This document shows positions 48,316 through 57,745 of a stretch of 64,000 bases of DNA, in pieces. Below the pieces are notes generated by a model that saw nothing but the letters and a program-made list of their open reading frames with translations, was not told where the DNA came from and searched no databases. The DNA is taken from positions 1 through 64,000 of the IMG/VR virus record IMGVR_UViG_3300027754_000065, one strand, 5' to 3'. The stretch comes from a virus. Position 1 is the stretch's first letter. Each line of letters starts with the position of its first letter. Position numbers and translations under genes: made by a program.

Positions 48316-49320
48316 TTAGATTTGAGTGAGATGACCGTTGTAAGGCGAGTTTAACCACTTAGCATATGTTTCTGCTTGTTCACTAATTTTAGTCAATTCA
48401 TACTTGCCACAAAATTTCATAAAGTGAGCACCTACCTGAGAGGTTGTAGTAGTACGAACATCTTTTTTGATTCTATCATCAACCGATATTTTAATATCTT
48501 CGGGCTGTGCTGTCAAGTCAATTAGGGTACGATTACGTTCATAACAATCCCTAACCCGATTTTCAACACCCTCATGATCTACCCAACGTTGAAGCATCAT
48601 GTTATTCCAATGAAACCCTTGCTTTGTACGGTCGGCATATGCCTCAATCAATCCAACCTTATTTTTACTACCTTTAGTACGGACGCCGGGGTACGCTGAA
48701 AATACATTGTCGCTTGAATCACCTCGCATACATTTTTCAAATAGATGAAATTTAGGATCACCTAATAGTTTAGGTTCTTTTGTTTTCTTATCTATTACAA
48801 GACGTCCTTTCTCATCATGGTATCCCTCGGTAGTGATAAGTTGGTTAGTGATACCGTTGTACTGATGTACGTTTTCACTAATAAGTTGGATATAATCAGT
48901 GTCAGAAGAAATAATGTAATGCGTATCATCGGGATGTAAATGAACAAAACGGGCAATGATATCGTCAGCTTCAGCCCGTTCGTGCCTGAGTACACTGACA
49001 TTAGTTTTTTCACGCATGAATGTAGTAAACATATCATACGTTTCCCAAAACATTTTGTTTTCGGCTACATCTGCTTCAGTCATAGCAGATTCATCTAACT
49101 TGCGATTAGCTTTATAAGGTTTGTAGTAATCCTTACGCCAACTGCGACCTTCTAGACATACGACTACGTGGTCGATTTTAAATTTTTTAACGACCTGATT
49201 TACACTTGCTAATGTAAGATGCAGGGCCATACCCACTTTCTCCTCAACAGTACTATTGCGACTAGCAATATGCCGAGCACGGAAGAAGGTATTTGCGGTA
49301 TCAATGAGTGCGTAATTCAT
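48316..49320 (-). CDS. 5'-3' exonuclease / T4 RNase H-like FEN nuclease
   Basis: 334 aa. FEN-family acidic sites in order: ALIDTANTFFRAR, CLEGRSWRKDYYKPYKANR (arch region), ERAEADDIIARF, SSDTDYIQL and RGDSSDNVFSAYPGV (H3TH). Removes RNA primers and 5' flaps in phage replication. Transcribed from the strong promoter at 49347-49375. Confidence 0.93.
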   Translation of the reverse strand: MNYALIDTANTFFRARHIASRNSTVEEKVGMALHLTLASVNQVVKKFKIDHVVVCLEGRSWRKDYYKPYKANRKLDESAMTEADVAENKMFWETYDMFTTFMREKTNVSVLRHERAEADDIIARFVHLHPDDTHYIISSDTDYIQLISENVHQYNGITNQLITTEGYHDEKGRLVIDKKTKEPKLLGDPKFHLFEKCMRGDSSDNVFSAYPGVRTKGSKNKVGLIEAYADRTKQGFHWNNMMLQRWVDHEGVENRVRDCYERNRTLIDLTAQPEDIKISVDDRIKKDVRTTTTSQVGAHFMKFCGKYELTKISEQAETYAKWLNSPYNGHLTQI

Positions 49321-49346
49321 ATAGGTCCTTAAGTAGTCGTATAATA

Positions 49347-49375
49347 ATTATACGACTACCTGGTTTTATTGTCAA
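49347..49375 (-). promoter_or_regulatory. Perfect-consensus sigma70 promoter
   Basis: TTGACA (49375-49370), 17 bp, TATAAT (49352-49347), TTGACAATAAAA form. Confidence 0.92.
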
Positions 49376-49797
49376 GAAATATCTTCTAGGTATTTATCCG
49401 GAAAGTTTTTTATTCCATCGACAATAGTTTTCATATTATAACGTGTAATGGGCAAGAAAACTTGCTTTACCCGTTTCATCTTAAGTGGATGACATTTGAT
49501 CCTATCTTCAACTATAAGACGCACATAGTCTGCGGTTATGTGTGTGTATTTAGGATCCACGTATTCACTTGGTTTATGATTACCTTGAGGATTTTCTAAG
49601 AAGGAAAATAGTTCCCTCATTAAATAACTCTCACAATTTTTTACATGTTCGTCGTAACCATCTACCGCAACATACAGATGATGAACTGTGGGGTTATTGT
49701 TTCCTTTATCATATGAAATTATTCGGGATCTAGCTTTTTTAGTGATACCGGGTTTAATTTTACCGTACACCTCTGCAATATATAACATCATACTCAT
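49372..49797 (-). CDS. GIY-YIG / T5orf172-like protein
   Basis: 141 aa. N-terminal LYIAEVYGKIKPGITKKARSRI has the strand-turn-helix of GIY-YIG-type T5orf172 domains with the conserved Arg. KNCESYLMRELF supplies a candidate catalytic Glu. Possibly a nuclease, though a conserved non-mobile phage family is also likely. Confidence 0.6.
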   Translation of the reverse strand: MSMMLYIAEVYGKIKPGITKKARSRIISYDKGNNNPTVHHLYVAVDGYDEHVKNCESYLMRELFSFLENPQGNHKPSEYVDPKYTHITADYVRLIVEDRIKCHPLKMKRVKQVFLPITRYNMKTIVDGIKNFPDKYLEDIS

Positions 49798-50999
49798 TTG
49801 AATTTTGCCTTTTGTGCAGGGGTAAGTTGTTTGAACATGTTAGAATTGTTTTCGCAGTATCGAGTATACAGGCTTTTAGGAACATATTGGTATGTTCCGC
49901 CTGCCTTAAGATACAGTTGCATTAACAAAACTAGTGATGCATCTTTAGGGCACCCTGCAGGTATATCACCAAAAGCATCTTTATAATATGTTGGATACAA
50001 CGATTGTGTAAGATTCTTAAATTCAGGCCAACCTCCAGCAACTTCTTTAACCAAAGCATTCAAGTCACGCATGAATTCTTTGAATTCAGTAGTAGTAAAA
50101 TCAGCACCTTCTTTGATAAGCTTCTTACGAAGTTCTTGGAAAGGCAACATTTCAATAGGGTCAAGAGGTTCTTGAGGCCAATATGTATAGTGATTCTCAC
50201 CTAGGAAACGAACATCATGTACATCTAATTTAGACAATAAGTTGCTGTGAACTACCGCACCTGCCTTAAAACGATCAGGACTGTCAGGGTGTACCGGAAT
50301 AAGATTCCAACTTTCTAATTCAGTTTGAATACGATTAGCAAGTTCATACTTTTCTTGTGTTTCGTTGTCTGGTGAATCTAAGCGCTTGCCAAATACATGA
50401 ATTTTGTGGTTTTCGAATGGAATGATAGGGAGTTTATCTTCGCCGTTGATTCCTAAGAAATGTTCACGGGCAAAACTAAAATCACTGGTCTCGACTACCT
50501 GACAGTTGACTTCAATATCTAACCAATCCGCAGGATCAACATCAGGAAACATACCTAGTTTGGCACGTAAGGCAATTGCAAGCACCGTGTGCTGACCGTC
50601 GGTGATATAACATGTGTTGCTTTTAGGCAATTTGATAACATTGATTGTTGCAGGTCGGCGGCTATCCCAAGTTGTGATAATACGAACAAGGTGATCGAAA
50701 TTAATTTTCCTTTGTACAGCAAGAGCCGATAACAAATGACGAATAGCAATTCGTTTCATTTTGGGCATTTGGCTGTATCGTTGAGGTTTGCCCTTACGAC
50801 TGAGTTTAAACTCGGCTGTTTCTAAAAGTTGTTTGAGTTGGGTATACTCAGGACTATCAACAAAAAGTTGGGCTAATCCTTCAATGCTATGTTGGTCAAT
50901 GTATCCGGGCTGTTTGTCCAACTCATTAATTGGACGATCTGTAACAGTGACTTGTTTTGAGTTAGGTACCCAGGCAAATTTAAAAGTAGGTGTTGTCAT
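49794..50999 (-). CDS. DGQH-motif ParB/DndB-like protein
   Basis: 401 aa. Central CYITDGQHTVLAIALRAK matches the DGQHR motif shared by DndB and ParB/sulfiredoxin-like folds. A preceding helical domain (RIAIRHLLSALAVQRKINFD) and NVIKLPKSN strand fit. Similar proteins occur in phages without known function; DNA binding or NTP binding is plausible. ATGA overlap with the 49372 gene. Confidence 0.68.
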   Translation of the reverse strand: MTTPTFKFAWVPNSKQVTVTDRPINELDKQPGYIDQHSIEGLAQLFVDSPEYTQLKQLLETAEFKLSRKGKPQRYSQMPKMKRIAIRHLLSALAVQRKINFDHLVRIITTWDSRRPATINVIKLPKSNTCYITDGQHTVLAIALRAKLGMFPDVDPADWLDIEVNCQVVETSDFSFAREHFLGINGEDKLPIIPFENHKIHVFGKRLDSPDNETQEKYELANRIQTELESWNLIPVHPDSPDRFKAGAVVHSNLLSKLDVHDVRFLGENHYTYWPQEPLDPIEMLPFQELRKKLIKEGADFTTTEFKEFMRDLNALVKEVAGGWPEFKNLTQSLYPTYYKDAFGDIPAGCPKDASLVLLMQLYLKAGGTYQYVPKSLYTRYCENNSNMFKQLTPAQKAKFK

Positions 51000-51056
51000 T
51001 TTTTTCTCCTTTGTGTTAAATGACTGTGCAAAGAATATTATTCAACGCACAAAGTA

Positions 51057-51084
51057 ATTATACACGAAAAAAATTTAAATGCAA
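51057..51084 (-). promoter_or_regulatory. Sigma70-like promoter
   Basis: TTGCAT (51084-51079), 16 bp, TATAAT (51062-51057), for the 49794 gene. Confidence 0.65.
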
Positions 51085-51090
51085 GCCTTT

Positions 51091-51522
51091 TTACGCTACC
51101 TCGCTACGTCCGTTGCCCAAATCTTTACTTCTAATGTTACGCATATCTGCCATACCTCTCATGTCTGGATCGGCTTGTTGTTGTTCATAGACTTCTAGTG
51201 CAATATTTCGTGCTACTGTTTGAAACCATCTATCTATAATCTCACTATCTTTATCATTTTCCTTAATTTTATAACCAGCCTTTATAAGATTTATAATGAA
51301 TTTATCATTCCAATCTAGTTCAAAACTACCATTACCAATATTGTTTGGATCTAGTTCAATACTAATGATACCAACATAAGGTTCACCATTTTTAGTTGCC
51401 AACTCTTTGGGAGTAAGTTTAACTTCTTCCTTAGGAGCACGAGGCTTAGGTTCTTTCTTAACTGGTTCTTGAACTTGTGGTTCGGGTTGTTTCTGAAATA
51501 ATTTCTTTAATTTATCAAGCAT
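51091..51522 (-). CDS. Conserved T4-like phage protein, 143 aa
   Basis: Lys/Pro/Glu-rich linker (EPVKKEPKPRAPKEEVK), then LTPKELATKNGEPYVGIISIELDPNNIGNG-type core in two parts and WFQTVARNIALEVYEQQ. Matches a family I recall in T4-like cyanophages, function unknown. ATGA-like overlap with the UV endonuclease gene. Confidence 0.7.
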   Translation of the reverse strand: MLDKLKKLFQKQPEPQVQEPVKKEPKPRAPKEEVKLTPKELATKNGEPYVGIISIELDPNNIGNGSFELDWNDKFIINLIKAGYKIKENDKDSEIIDRWFQTVARNIALEVYEQQQADPDMRGMADMRNIRSKDLGNGRSEVA

Positions 51523-52546
51523 AACTTACCTTTTGTTTGTACCTATCAAGTAGTTTAAAACTAGCTAGATTTTTCGCCTTGCTCTCGCACATGATATCAA
51601 ATTTATCATAGAAAGTCAATGCCCAATCGTTCACCGCATCATTCCAATAATAGTCGCTGTGAGCCCTGAGTTTTTGTTTATTACTACCAGACTCAATCAG
51701 TGCATGATGATTGGGTAGGGTGTCTGGGGCATGATTAATAAGATAGTCTTCACGGCTAACAGAGTAGTGAAGAGTAGGCCTAATACCGCGCCAGCTATCA
51801 ATAATTTTTTGAATACGTGGATCATTTGCGTTAATATACTCGCCTGTTTTTACCCAATGATGATGTAGATCGAAAACCAAAGCACAGGTATCTACCAACT
51901 CTAGGCTAGCCTCGATACCCCATGAGATTTCGTCGTTTTCAATGGTGATTGAATTTCTTGCTTCGGGGGATAAGCGTCCAACCACGTCCTTGATACCTTG
52001 GGGACCGCGTTTACCCGAGATGTGTACGTTGATTTTAATGTCTTGGAATTCCTTGCCGTATCCCATACACCGAGCCATGTCAACATGATATTCAAATTCC
52101 TTTATAGAGTTATTTATGATTTCTTCACTAGCACTTGCAAGAACTGTAAACTGACCTGGATGAAAAGAAAGCCTAACATCATTATCCCTTGCCGTGTCAC
52201 CAATTGGCGCAAAAAGTTCTTCCATTCGCCTACGAACATCACCTTGTTTGTAAAAGTATTCCCAATCACCATGTGTATATCCAGTCATCATATCACTAGT
52301 TAGCCTAACCATTCTTAGTGCAGGATCTAGTGTAGCAATACGTTTGACCAAATTATGAGTGTTGGTAATGTTCTTTTCCATTACATCCCACATCTTTTGT
52401 TCGGCTACTTCACGTTTTGCTTTTTTAAGAAAGGTAAGTGTAGTGCCACCTGTGTTAAGCCCTTCAACGCTAGAGATTTCTCCTTTCTTGTTGATTTCTG
52501 AGAATTTGCAGGCAAAGCCAATACGTTTAATAGATTGATTTGTCAA
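51515..52546 (-). CDS. uvsE: UV damage endonuclease (UvdE/UvsE)
   Basis: About 343 aa from a TTG at 52546. No ATG lies before the conserved IKRIGFACKF, and an upstream GTG at 52588 is inside the promoter. TIM-barrel motifs RLSFHPGQF, INVHISGKRG, TIENDE and FDLHHHW carry the metal-binding His/Glu residues. Nicks 5' to UV photoproducts. Behind its own promoter at 52579-52607. Start codon uncertain. Confidence 0.9.
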   Translation of the reverse strand: MTNQSIKRIGFACKFSEINKKGEISSVEGLNTGGTTLTFLKKAKREVAEQKMWDVMEKNITNTHNLVKRIATLDPALRMVRLTSDMMTGYTHGDWEYFYKQGDVRRRMEELFAPIGDTARDNDVRLSFHPGQFTVLASASEEIINNSIKEFEYHVDMARCMGYGKEFQDIKINVHISGKRGPQGIKDVVGRLSPEARNSITIENDEISWGIEASLELVDTCALVFDLHHHWVKTGEYINANDPRIQKIIDSWRGIRPTLHYSVSREDYLINHAPDTLPNHHALIESGSNKQKLRAHSDYYWNDAVNDWALTFYDKFDIMCESKAKNLASFKLLDRYKQKVSYA

Positions 52547-52578
52547 GTTAAAAGTCCAAAGTGATAAATAGTCTATGT

Positions 52579-52607
52579 AGTGTAACACCGTTGCACAATA
52601 AAGTCAA
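52579..52607 (-). promoter_or_regulatory. Sigma70 promoter for uvsE
   Basis: TTGACT (52607-52602), 17 bp, TACACT (52584-52579). Confidence 0.72.
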
Positions 52608-52627
52608 CTATTTACGGAAAAATTATC

Positions 52628-54229
52628 ATGAATATTAAAGAATTATTTGAGGGAGTTGAACCAGAATTACCAGGTGCTCCTGAAGGTATCCAAATAATGA
52701 CCCCTCAGCAATTTATTGCTAAATCCGCACAAGGTGAGGAACCTGAACCCGAACAGGAAGTAGATGAAGATTTCAAGATGAAATCTGATTTTAGTAAAGA
52801 AACCGATGATGCTGTAGCAGACTTTTTAAATAAAGGTGGAAAGATTACACAATTACCGCCAAATCGTGTAAGAGTAAAACCTGGTCAAAGTTTAGCCAGT
52901 AAGCACATTGGTAGTAGAAGCGAAACCGGAAGAATAATAGGTAAAGATAGAAAAGTTTACGGAAATAAACCCGTAGTTAATGTGTCGGAAAGCAAGATGG
53001 CTGAGTTAGACATGGACCTTGATGATCCTGAATTATCTGATCGAGAATTTGAAAAAATATATGGCATGTCTAGAAGAGAAGCTAGAGAAGAATTTTCACA
53101 AACCAATAAATGGGATTTTCCTGATGTTAGAGATCCTAACAAAAAACTACACGAACAAGGTGTGGCGGAAGCAACAGCACTACCTGCTAGCACCCGTGAA
53201 TTAAAAGGTCAAGAGTTAACAGATTATCTAGACCGTATTCGTAATCAAGAAAAGAAGAAAACAGACAAATATAATTTACCTTATGTCCATCGTAGTTCAG
53301 TAGTTGGATACTATAATGCTGACGGTAAAAAATATAATACTGACGCTATTAAAGCAGGGTTAAAGGAAAGACCAAAATCACTTCTTAAAAAGAATGAGAA
53401 GATGAAGCATAGTGATGGAGCACAAGAACAATTTTTTAACATTGGATTTGCTGCTCTAGTTGGTATCGCACTAGATGAAAATACAAATGAGTTAATTGTT
53501 GTTAATACATGTCCAGGTGCTGGTAGTTGTAAAGTAGATTGCTTTGCTATGAAGGGCGGTAAAGTTCAATTCGCTGGTCCGTGGTTAAGCGATGGTCGTA
53601 TACTTACATATCTACTAAATCATCCTGATGAGTTCTTTGAACAACTAACACAAGAAATTAGTAAAGAAGAAGCAAAGGGTAAAAAAGGTGGTTATTCAGT
53701 AAGTATTCGTTGGCATGATGCTGGAGACTTCTTTAGCCCTGAGTATATGGACATGGCATTTGACCTTGCAAACTCATTACCTGATGTTAAGTTTTATGCT
53801 TATACTAAAGTAGCAAAGGCTGCAATGGCTAGTAAGCCTAGCAACTTTATTATTAATTGGAGTGAAGGCGCAAGTACTAGCCAAGAAAAACAAATTAAGA
53901 GAAATGATCCAAACTTAGACACAACTAAGAATAGTCGTATCGTTCCTAGTAGTTTGTTTTATGACCTATTAGTTAAGGATTCTAAAAAGAATTTAGTTAA
54001 AGGACCTGAAGGTCAATGGCAAGTAATACCTGATGAATTACCTGAACTAAAACAGCGCCTCGCCGATAAGTATGGTATAAGCAAAAATAGTATTCTAAGT
54101 TATGATGAATGGAATACTAAGGGTAAAAATAATAAATCCATGAAGTGGAATGTTATTGTTGCCCCCGGGGAGCCTGATTTAACGGCAAATGACCCTGGTG
54201 TATTAGGCACTCTATTATTGAAGCATTAA
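52628..54229 (+). CDS. Gp88-like protein with capsid-targeting-like N-terminus
   Basis: 533 aa. Leader MNIKELFE-G fits L-x-E cleavage before Gly. A second candidate site VAE-A lies at 179-182 (HEQGVAEA), after a polar linker. The remainder matches the Gp88 family: CPGAGSCKVDCFAMKGG, WHDAGDFFSPEYMDMAFDLA and KFYAYTK, with a Cys cluster suggesting metal binding. Gp88 function is unknown. Divergent from uvsE, TAATG overlap with the next gene. Confidence 0.75.
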   Translation: MNIKELFEGVEPELPGAPEGIQIMTPQQFIAKSAQGEEPEPEQEVDEDFKMKSDFSKETDDAVADFLNKGGKITQLPPNRVRVKPGQSLASKHIGSRSETGRIIGKDRKVYGNKPVVNVSESKMAELDMDLDDPELSDREFEKIYGMSRREAREEFSQTNKWDFPDVRDPNKKLHEQGVAEATALPASTRELKGQELTDYLDRIRNQEKKKTDKYNLPYVHRSSVVGYYNADGKKYNTDAIKAGLKERPKSLLKKNEKMKHSDGAQEQFFNIGFAALVGIALDENTNELIVVNTCPGAGSCKVDCFAMKGGKVQFAGPWLSDGRILTYLLNHPDEFFEQLTQEISKEEAKGKKGGYSVSIRWHDAGDFFSPEYMDMAFDLANSLPDVKFYAYTKVAKAAMASKPSNFIINWSEGASTSQEKQIKRNDPNLDTTKNSRIVPSSLFYDLLVKDSKKNLVKGPEGQWQVIPDELPELKQRLADKYGISKNSILSYDEWNTKGKNNKSMKWNVIVAPGEPDLTANDPGVLGTLLLKH

Positions 54230-55587
54230 TGCGTATTAAAGAGTTATTAGAATCAGTTCAAGTACCCACCTATCTATATAAGTGGGTAGAAGGAAATCAA
54301 TTTCAAAAGTATATTGATTCTAAAAAATTACCAGTGAAAAGAGGTTATGCTCACTATATAGAATCAGAAGGGAAAATGATACCCGGTAATAGTTTTACTG
54401 ATAAAGAACATATTAGTAGATGGACAGGAGATACATTAATTAGAATTAATGCTAGTAAAATATCTAATAAAATATATCCAATACCAGGACATAAAACTTT
54501 TATGCGAACAAAGGGTATGACTAGTGCTAACTATGATCCTAATGCGTGGAAGTATGAATCTGATGATATTGATGAGTATTGGATAGCAGGACCATTAGAT
54601 TTATCAAGTGCAGAGATTGTCAAGCCATCAGAAAAAAATATAACAGAAAATACAGACAATAAACCAACTATTGGCATCAATGTCAGAAGTGATGGCAATA
54701 CTGACTATGCTAGTTTAATTGTTGACGGCAAAAAGAAATACGAATCTAGAAAAACTGACAGTCTTAGACCATATGTTGGTAGAACGGTTGGTATTGTTAG
54801 AACTGGTAATGGCCCTGCAGTTGCGATTGGTCAAGTAACTATTGGGGAACCAATAGTAGTAGATGCTGAAAAGTTTGATAAACTTAGAAAACAACATCTA
54901 GTTCCACCGAGAAGTCTGTTTGATATCGGAGCCACCGATACCAAATACTTGTATCCAATGATTAACCCAGTTAGGTGGGATGAAGAGAAATTAATAAAGA
55001 ATAAAGGTATCGTTGCTAGAAAAATTGAAGAGCAAGAATTAACCGAGTTTGACTATAATAAACATGTCAACATGCTTAATGATTATATGAATAAATTAGG
55101 CTATAGTTATATCGGTCATGGTACAGACGCACATGTTTTTGCTAAAGAAGAAGGTCCAGTAATTAAAGTATTAATACCTGAGAATGGCGATATCTCTACC
55201 GCTAAAAATCCATTCTTAGCATTTCTTAATTATTGCGAGAAAAATGCTAATAACCCACACTTACCTAAGTTTATAGAAACTACTAAACAACCAATTCAAT
55301 TGGGAGTTGAAAAGTTTGATCAGGTAGTTATGGAACGATTAGAAGAATTAGATCCTGACTATGATGAAATGATTATAGATATGATGTATAGTATTGACGA
55401 AGGCAGTCCATTAGATCCGCAATATCGTCAATATACTAATTTCTATAAAACACTTAAATCAGTTACAGCAACCGGTACTAAATTAGGATTTAGTAATGAT
55501 ATTATCGCACATGATTATAGCAATGTAATGCAGAGAGATGATACTCTAGTAATTGCTGATCCTTGGGTCAGTGCAGGTTTAAAGTAA
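54229..55587 (+). CDS. Multidomain protein: leader, unknown domain, ASCH-like, kinase-like
   Basis: 452 aa. Leader MRIKELLE-S. Residues 12-140 (LYKWVEGNQFQKYI, GNSFTDKEHISRW, DEYWIAGPLDL) are unassigned, with an ADP-ribosyltransferase-like feel. Residues about 145-245 (YASLIVDGKKKYESRK, GRTVGIVRTG) look ASCH-like. Residues 290-452 are kinase-like: glycine loop and Lys (GHGTDAHVFAKE, VIKVL), MERLEEL hinge, HDYSNVM catalytic loop and ADPW in place of DFG. A packaged host-modifying protein analogous in layout to T4 Alt is the working idea. Confidence 0.6.
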   Translation: MRIKELLESVQVPTYLYKWVEGNQFQKYIDSKKLPVKRGYAHYIESEGKMIPGNSFTDKEHISRWTGDTLIRINASKISNKIYPIPGHKTFMRTKGMTSANYDPNAWKYESDDIDEYWIAGPLDLSSAEIVKPSEKNITENTDNKPTIGINVRSDGNTDYASLIVDGKKKYESRKTDSLRPYVGRTVGIVRTGNGPAVAIGQVTIGEPIVVDAEKFDKLRKQHLVPPRSLFDIGATDTKYLYPMINPVRWDEEKLIKNKGIVARKIEEQELTEFDYNKHVNMLNDYMNKLGYSYIGHGTDAHVFAKEEGPVIKVLIPENGDISTAKNPFLAFLNYCEKNANNPHLPKFIETTKQPIQLGVEKFDQVVMERLEELDPDYDEMIIDMMYSIDEGSPLDPQYRQYTNFYKTLKSVTATGTKLGFSNDIIAHDYSNVMQRDDTLVIADPWVSAGLK

Positions 55588-55589
55588 AT

Positions 55590-56408
55590 TTAAATCTTTA
55601 GTAGTTGACCAATATTATACAACTCATGCATGTAAGATGATGGGTTCTTAAGTACATAATGTTCAATATCACCCTTTCTACGAGGGCCTGTCTTCACATT
55701 GATTTTACAATTATTAATACTTTCAAAGATAGTTACCATTTCTTTAACAGTATATCCTTTACCATGACCTAATGCTTCTGTTTGATTTGCTGGCCGTTCA
55801 ATTGCCAATTTAATAGAATTACAAATCTCATCTACATGAACATAATCTCTAACACAAGTGCCATCACTAGTATTATAATCACTACCATGTATAGTAAATT
55901 GACCAGTCGCCCGAGCTTTAATTAAATTGTAAAATAACCCATCTGGGTTAGTAGGATTAACTACTGTGCTACCAATGACATTATAAAATCTAAAGATAGT
56001 ATAGTCCATACTAACCATTTCAGAATACGACCTTACTACATCTTCTGCCGCTCGCTTACTAATACCATATGCACTTATACAGTCTTGTGCAGCACCGGTA
56101 CTAGAAAAAATAAAGTTTTTAGTTTTTATCTTATTAACTACATTCATAGTACCATTTAGGTTAGTAATGTAGTATTGAATAGGTTGCTTTTCACTTTCTC
56201 CTACATTAACTAGAGCGGCTAAATGTACTACAGCATCAAACTCTTCATCTAAGTTAAACTGACGGTTAATGTCACAATGATAAAATGTATGTGGTGCTAC
56301 TTGTGGTTCAACACGATCAAGTCCATGTACTTCATATTCATCTTTTAATAGATTAGTAAGATGACTGCCAATGTATCCTGAACTACCTGTTATTAATACT
56401 TTTTTCAT
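55590..56408 (-). CDS. NAD-dependent sugar epimerase (GalE-like)
   Basis: 272 aa. Rossmann GSSGYIG (8-14), catalytic Tyr114-x3-Lys118 (YGISK) with Ser in FSSTG, and RDYVHVDE as in UDP-glucose 4-epimerases and related SDR enzymes. Would supply a UDP- or dTDP-sugar to the glycosyltransferases beside it. Overlaps the 56405 gene by 4 nt (ATGA). Confidence 0.88.
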   Translation of the reverse strand: MKKVLITGSSGYIGSHLTNLLKDEYEVHGLDRVEPQVAPHTFYHCDINRQFNLDEEFDAVVHLAALVNVGESEKQPIQYYITNLNGTMNVVNKIKTKNFIFSSTGAAQDCISAYGISKRAAEDVVRSYSEMVSMDYTIFRFYNVIGSTVVNPTNPDGLFYNLIKARATGQFTIHGSDYNTSDGTCVRDYVHVDEICNSIKLAIERPANQTEALGHGKGYTVKEMVTIFESINNCKINVKTGPRRKGDIEHYVLKNPSSYMHELYNIGQLLKI

Positions 56409-57745
56409 AATCCTTCAAATAGGCTTAAGCCTGTTACTTCCTCTACTGGTTCAAATGTTGGATCTTTAGATAAGTATGTATCATTATCTGTGTATATTAT
56501 ACGGAATTTATGTTTGTTTGTCAATACAGATTTAATATCGTCAATACACAATAATCTACGACCTAAACTATTAGTAAAATCAATATACTTTACTGTAGTT
56601 TCTTCACATATTTTTGCGGTATTACTGTTTGATTGTTTACTAGTAAACTTGTTAAAACATTCATTCCATTTGTGAAATACATCATTCTCTTTACTCTGAT
56701 ACACTTCTAATATATTATTAGCATACCATGTTTTAGCATCAGGAACATTGTTGTATAAATCTAATACAGTTTCAACCATGTTCTTTTTATTGACAGTAAA
56801 GAAATGATTTTTATCAAAGTTATTAGTCCAACGTTGATTTTCTAAAACAACTGTAGGTAATTGAATATGTTGCTCATAGAAAGCCATACCATAACTTTCT
56901 ACTGTACTAGGATTGAATGCTACTCTACAACTAGTAATGAAATCTACTTTTTCTTTACCAATAATACTAACAGCAATTTTATAATCAGTTACGCCTATCT
57001 TTTTAAAGCGTTCTTCAAACTTTTTTGCACCATTGGCATTAGTCATTACCCTCGCAGGTAACTTAGTTTTTTCAATCAACTCTAAATATGTTTCGGGATT
57101 TTTACCTTCTTCCCAACGACCAATAAACAATACACCTTCACGTGGTTTATGATGTTCTTCTAGTAACCCACGCTCAGTAATTGGAATAGGTAGATGCCAT
57201 GCGCTATTGCTCATTGAAATTTGATTGAATTTGCTTTGTGTTCCTACATACAATCCATTCATTTCTAATTGATTACGCATCATTTCATTGGTACTATGTA
57301 AGAAAGGATTTTTAGTATCCTTAAAGATTTGACTTTCTAAATGAGTATAGGCAATGATTTGAATTACATCTTCAAGACCCATTGTACTAGCAACTTGTAT
57401 AGTTTCATATGTGTTACAAATTAATGCGTCATATAGGTTATTGGTTGTGGCTTTAATTATTGCGTTGCGAAAGTTAGCCATTCGTTCATAGCAAAAGGTA
57501 TCACCATACATAAAGATATTACTATGATCTGTGTATGTGAATGACTCAGTAGGATAAACAATATTTGCTTTTAATGAGTTTACAAACTCATTATTTTTTG
57601 GTTCTTTGTCAGTAATAATATCAACTTTAATATTATGACTATCCATCAATTCGCAGAAACTTTTAGCGAATTGTCCTATACCACCATGAGGTACTAGTGT
57701 TTGGAAACTAACTAAAAAACCAATTCGTTTATCATACGTCCTCAT
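56405..57745 (-). CDS. GT-B glycosyltransferase (GT4-like)
   Basis: 446 aa from ATG 57745. GT-B features: HGGIGQFAKSFCELM near the N-terminus, a central VLFIGRWEEGKNPETYLELI (start of the C-terminal Rossmann domain) and NPSTVESYGMAFYEQ, the E-x7-E nucleotide-sugar site. The last 80 residues are extra. TGATG overlap with queE and ATGA with the epimerase tie sugar chemistry to the deazaguanine genes; DNA-base or virion glycosylation are both possible. Confidence 0.82.
   Translation of the reverse strand: MRTYDKRIGFLVSFQTLVPHGGIGQFAKSFCELMDSHNIKVDIITDKEPKNNEFVNSLKANIVYPTESFTYTDHSNIFMYGDTFCYERMANFRNAIIKATTNNLYDALICNTYETIQVASTMGLEDVIQIIAYTHLESQIFKDTKNPFLHSTNEMMRNQLEMNGLYVGTQSKFNQISMSNSAWHLPIPITERGLLEEHHKPREGVLFIGRWEEGKNPETYLELIEKTKLPARVMTNANGAKKFEERFKKIGVTDYKIAVSIIGKEKVDFITSCRVAFNPSTVESYGMAFYEQHIQLPTVVLENQRWTNNFDKNHFFTVNKKNMVETVLDLYNNVPDAKTWYANNILEVYQSKENDVFHKWNECFNKFTSKQSNSNTAKICEETTVKYIDFTNSLGRRLLCIDDIKSVLTNKHKFRIIYTDNDTYLSKDPTFEPVEEVTGLSLFEGL
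56496..56524 (-). promoter_or_regulatory. Intragenic sigma70-like promoter
   Basis: TTGACA (56524-56519), 17 bp, TATAAT (56501-56496), within the glycosyltransferase; could drive the epimerase. Confidence 0.5.

Noticed and set aside
56496-56524. Strong promoter-like sequence inside the glycosyltransferase as proof of a separate epimerase transcript
   Set aside because: Kept as a low-confidence site; the ATGA overlap already explains epimerase expression and AT-rich coding DNA can give such matches.
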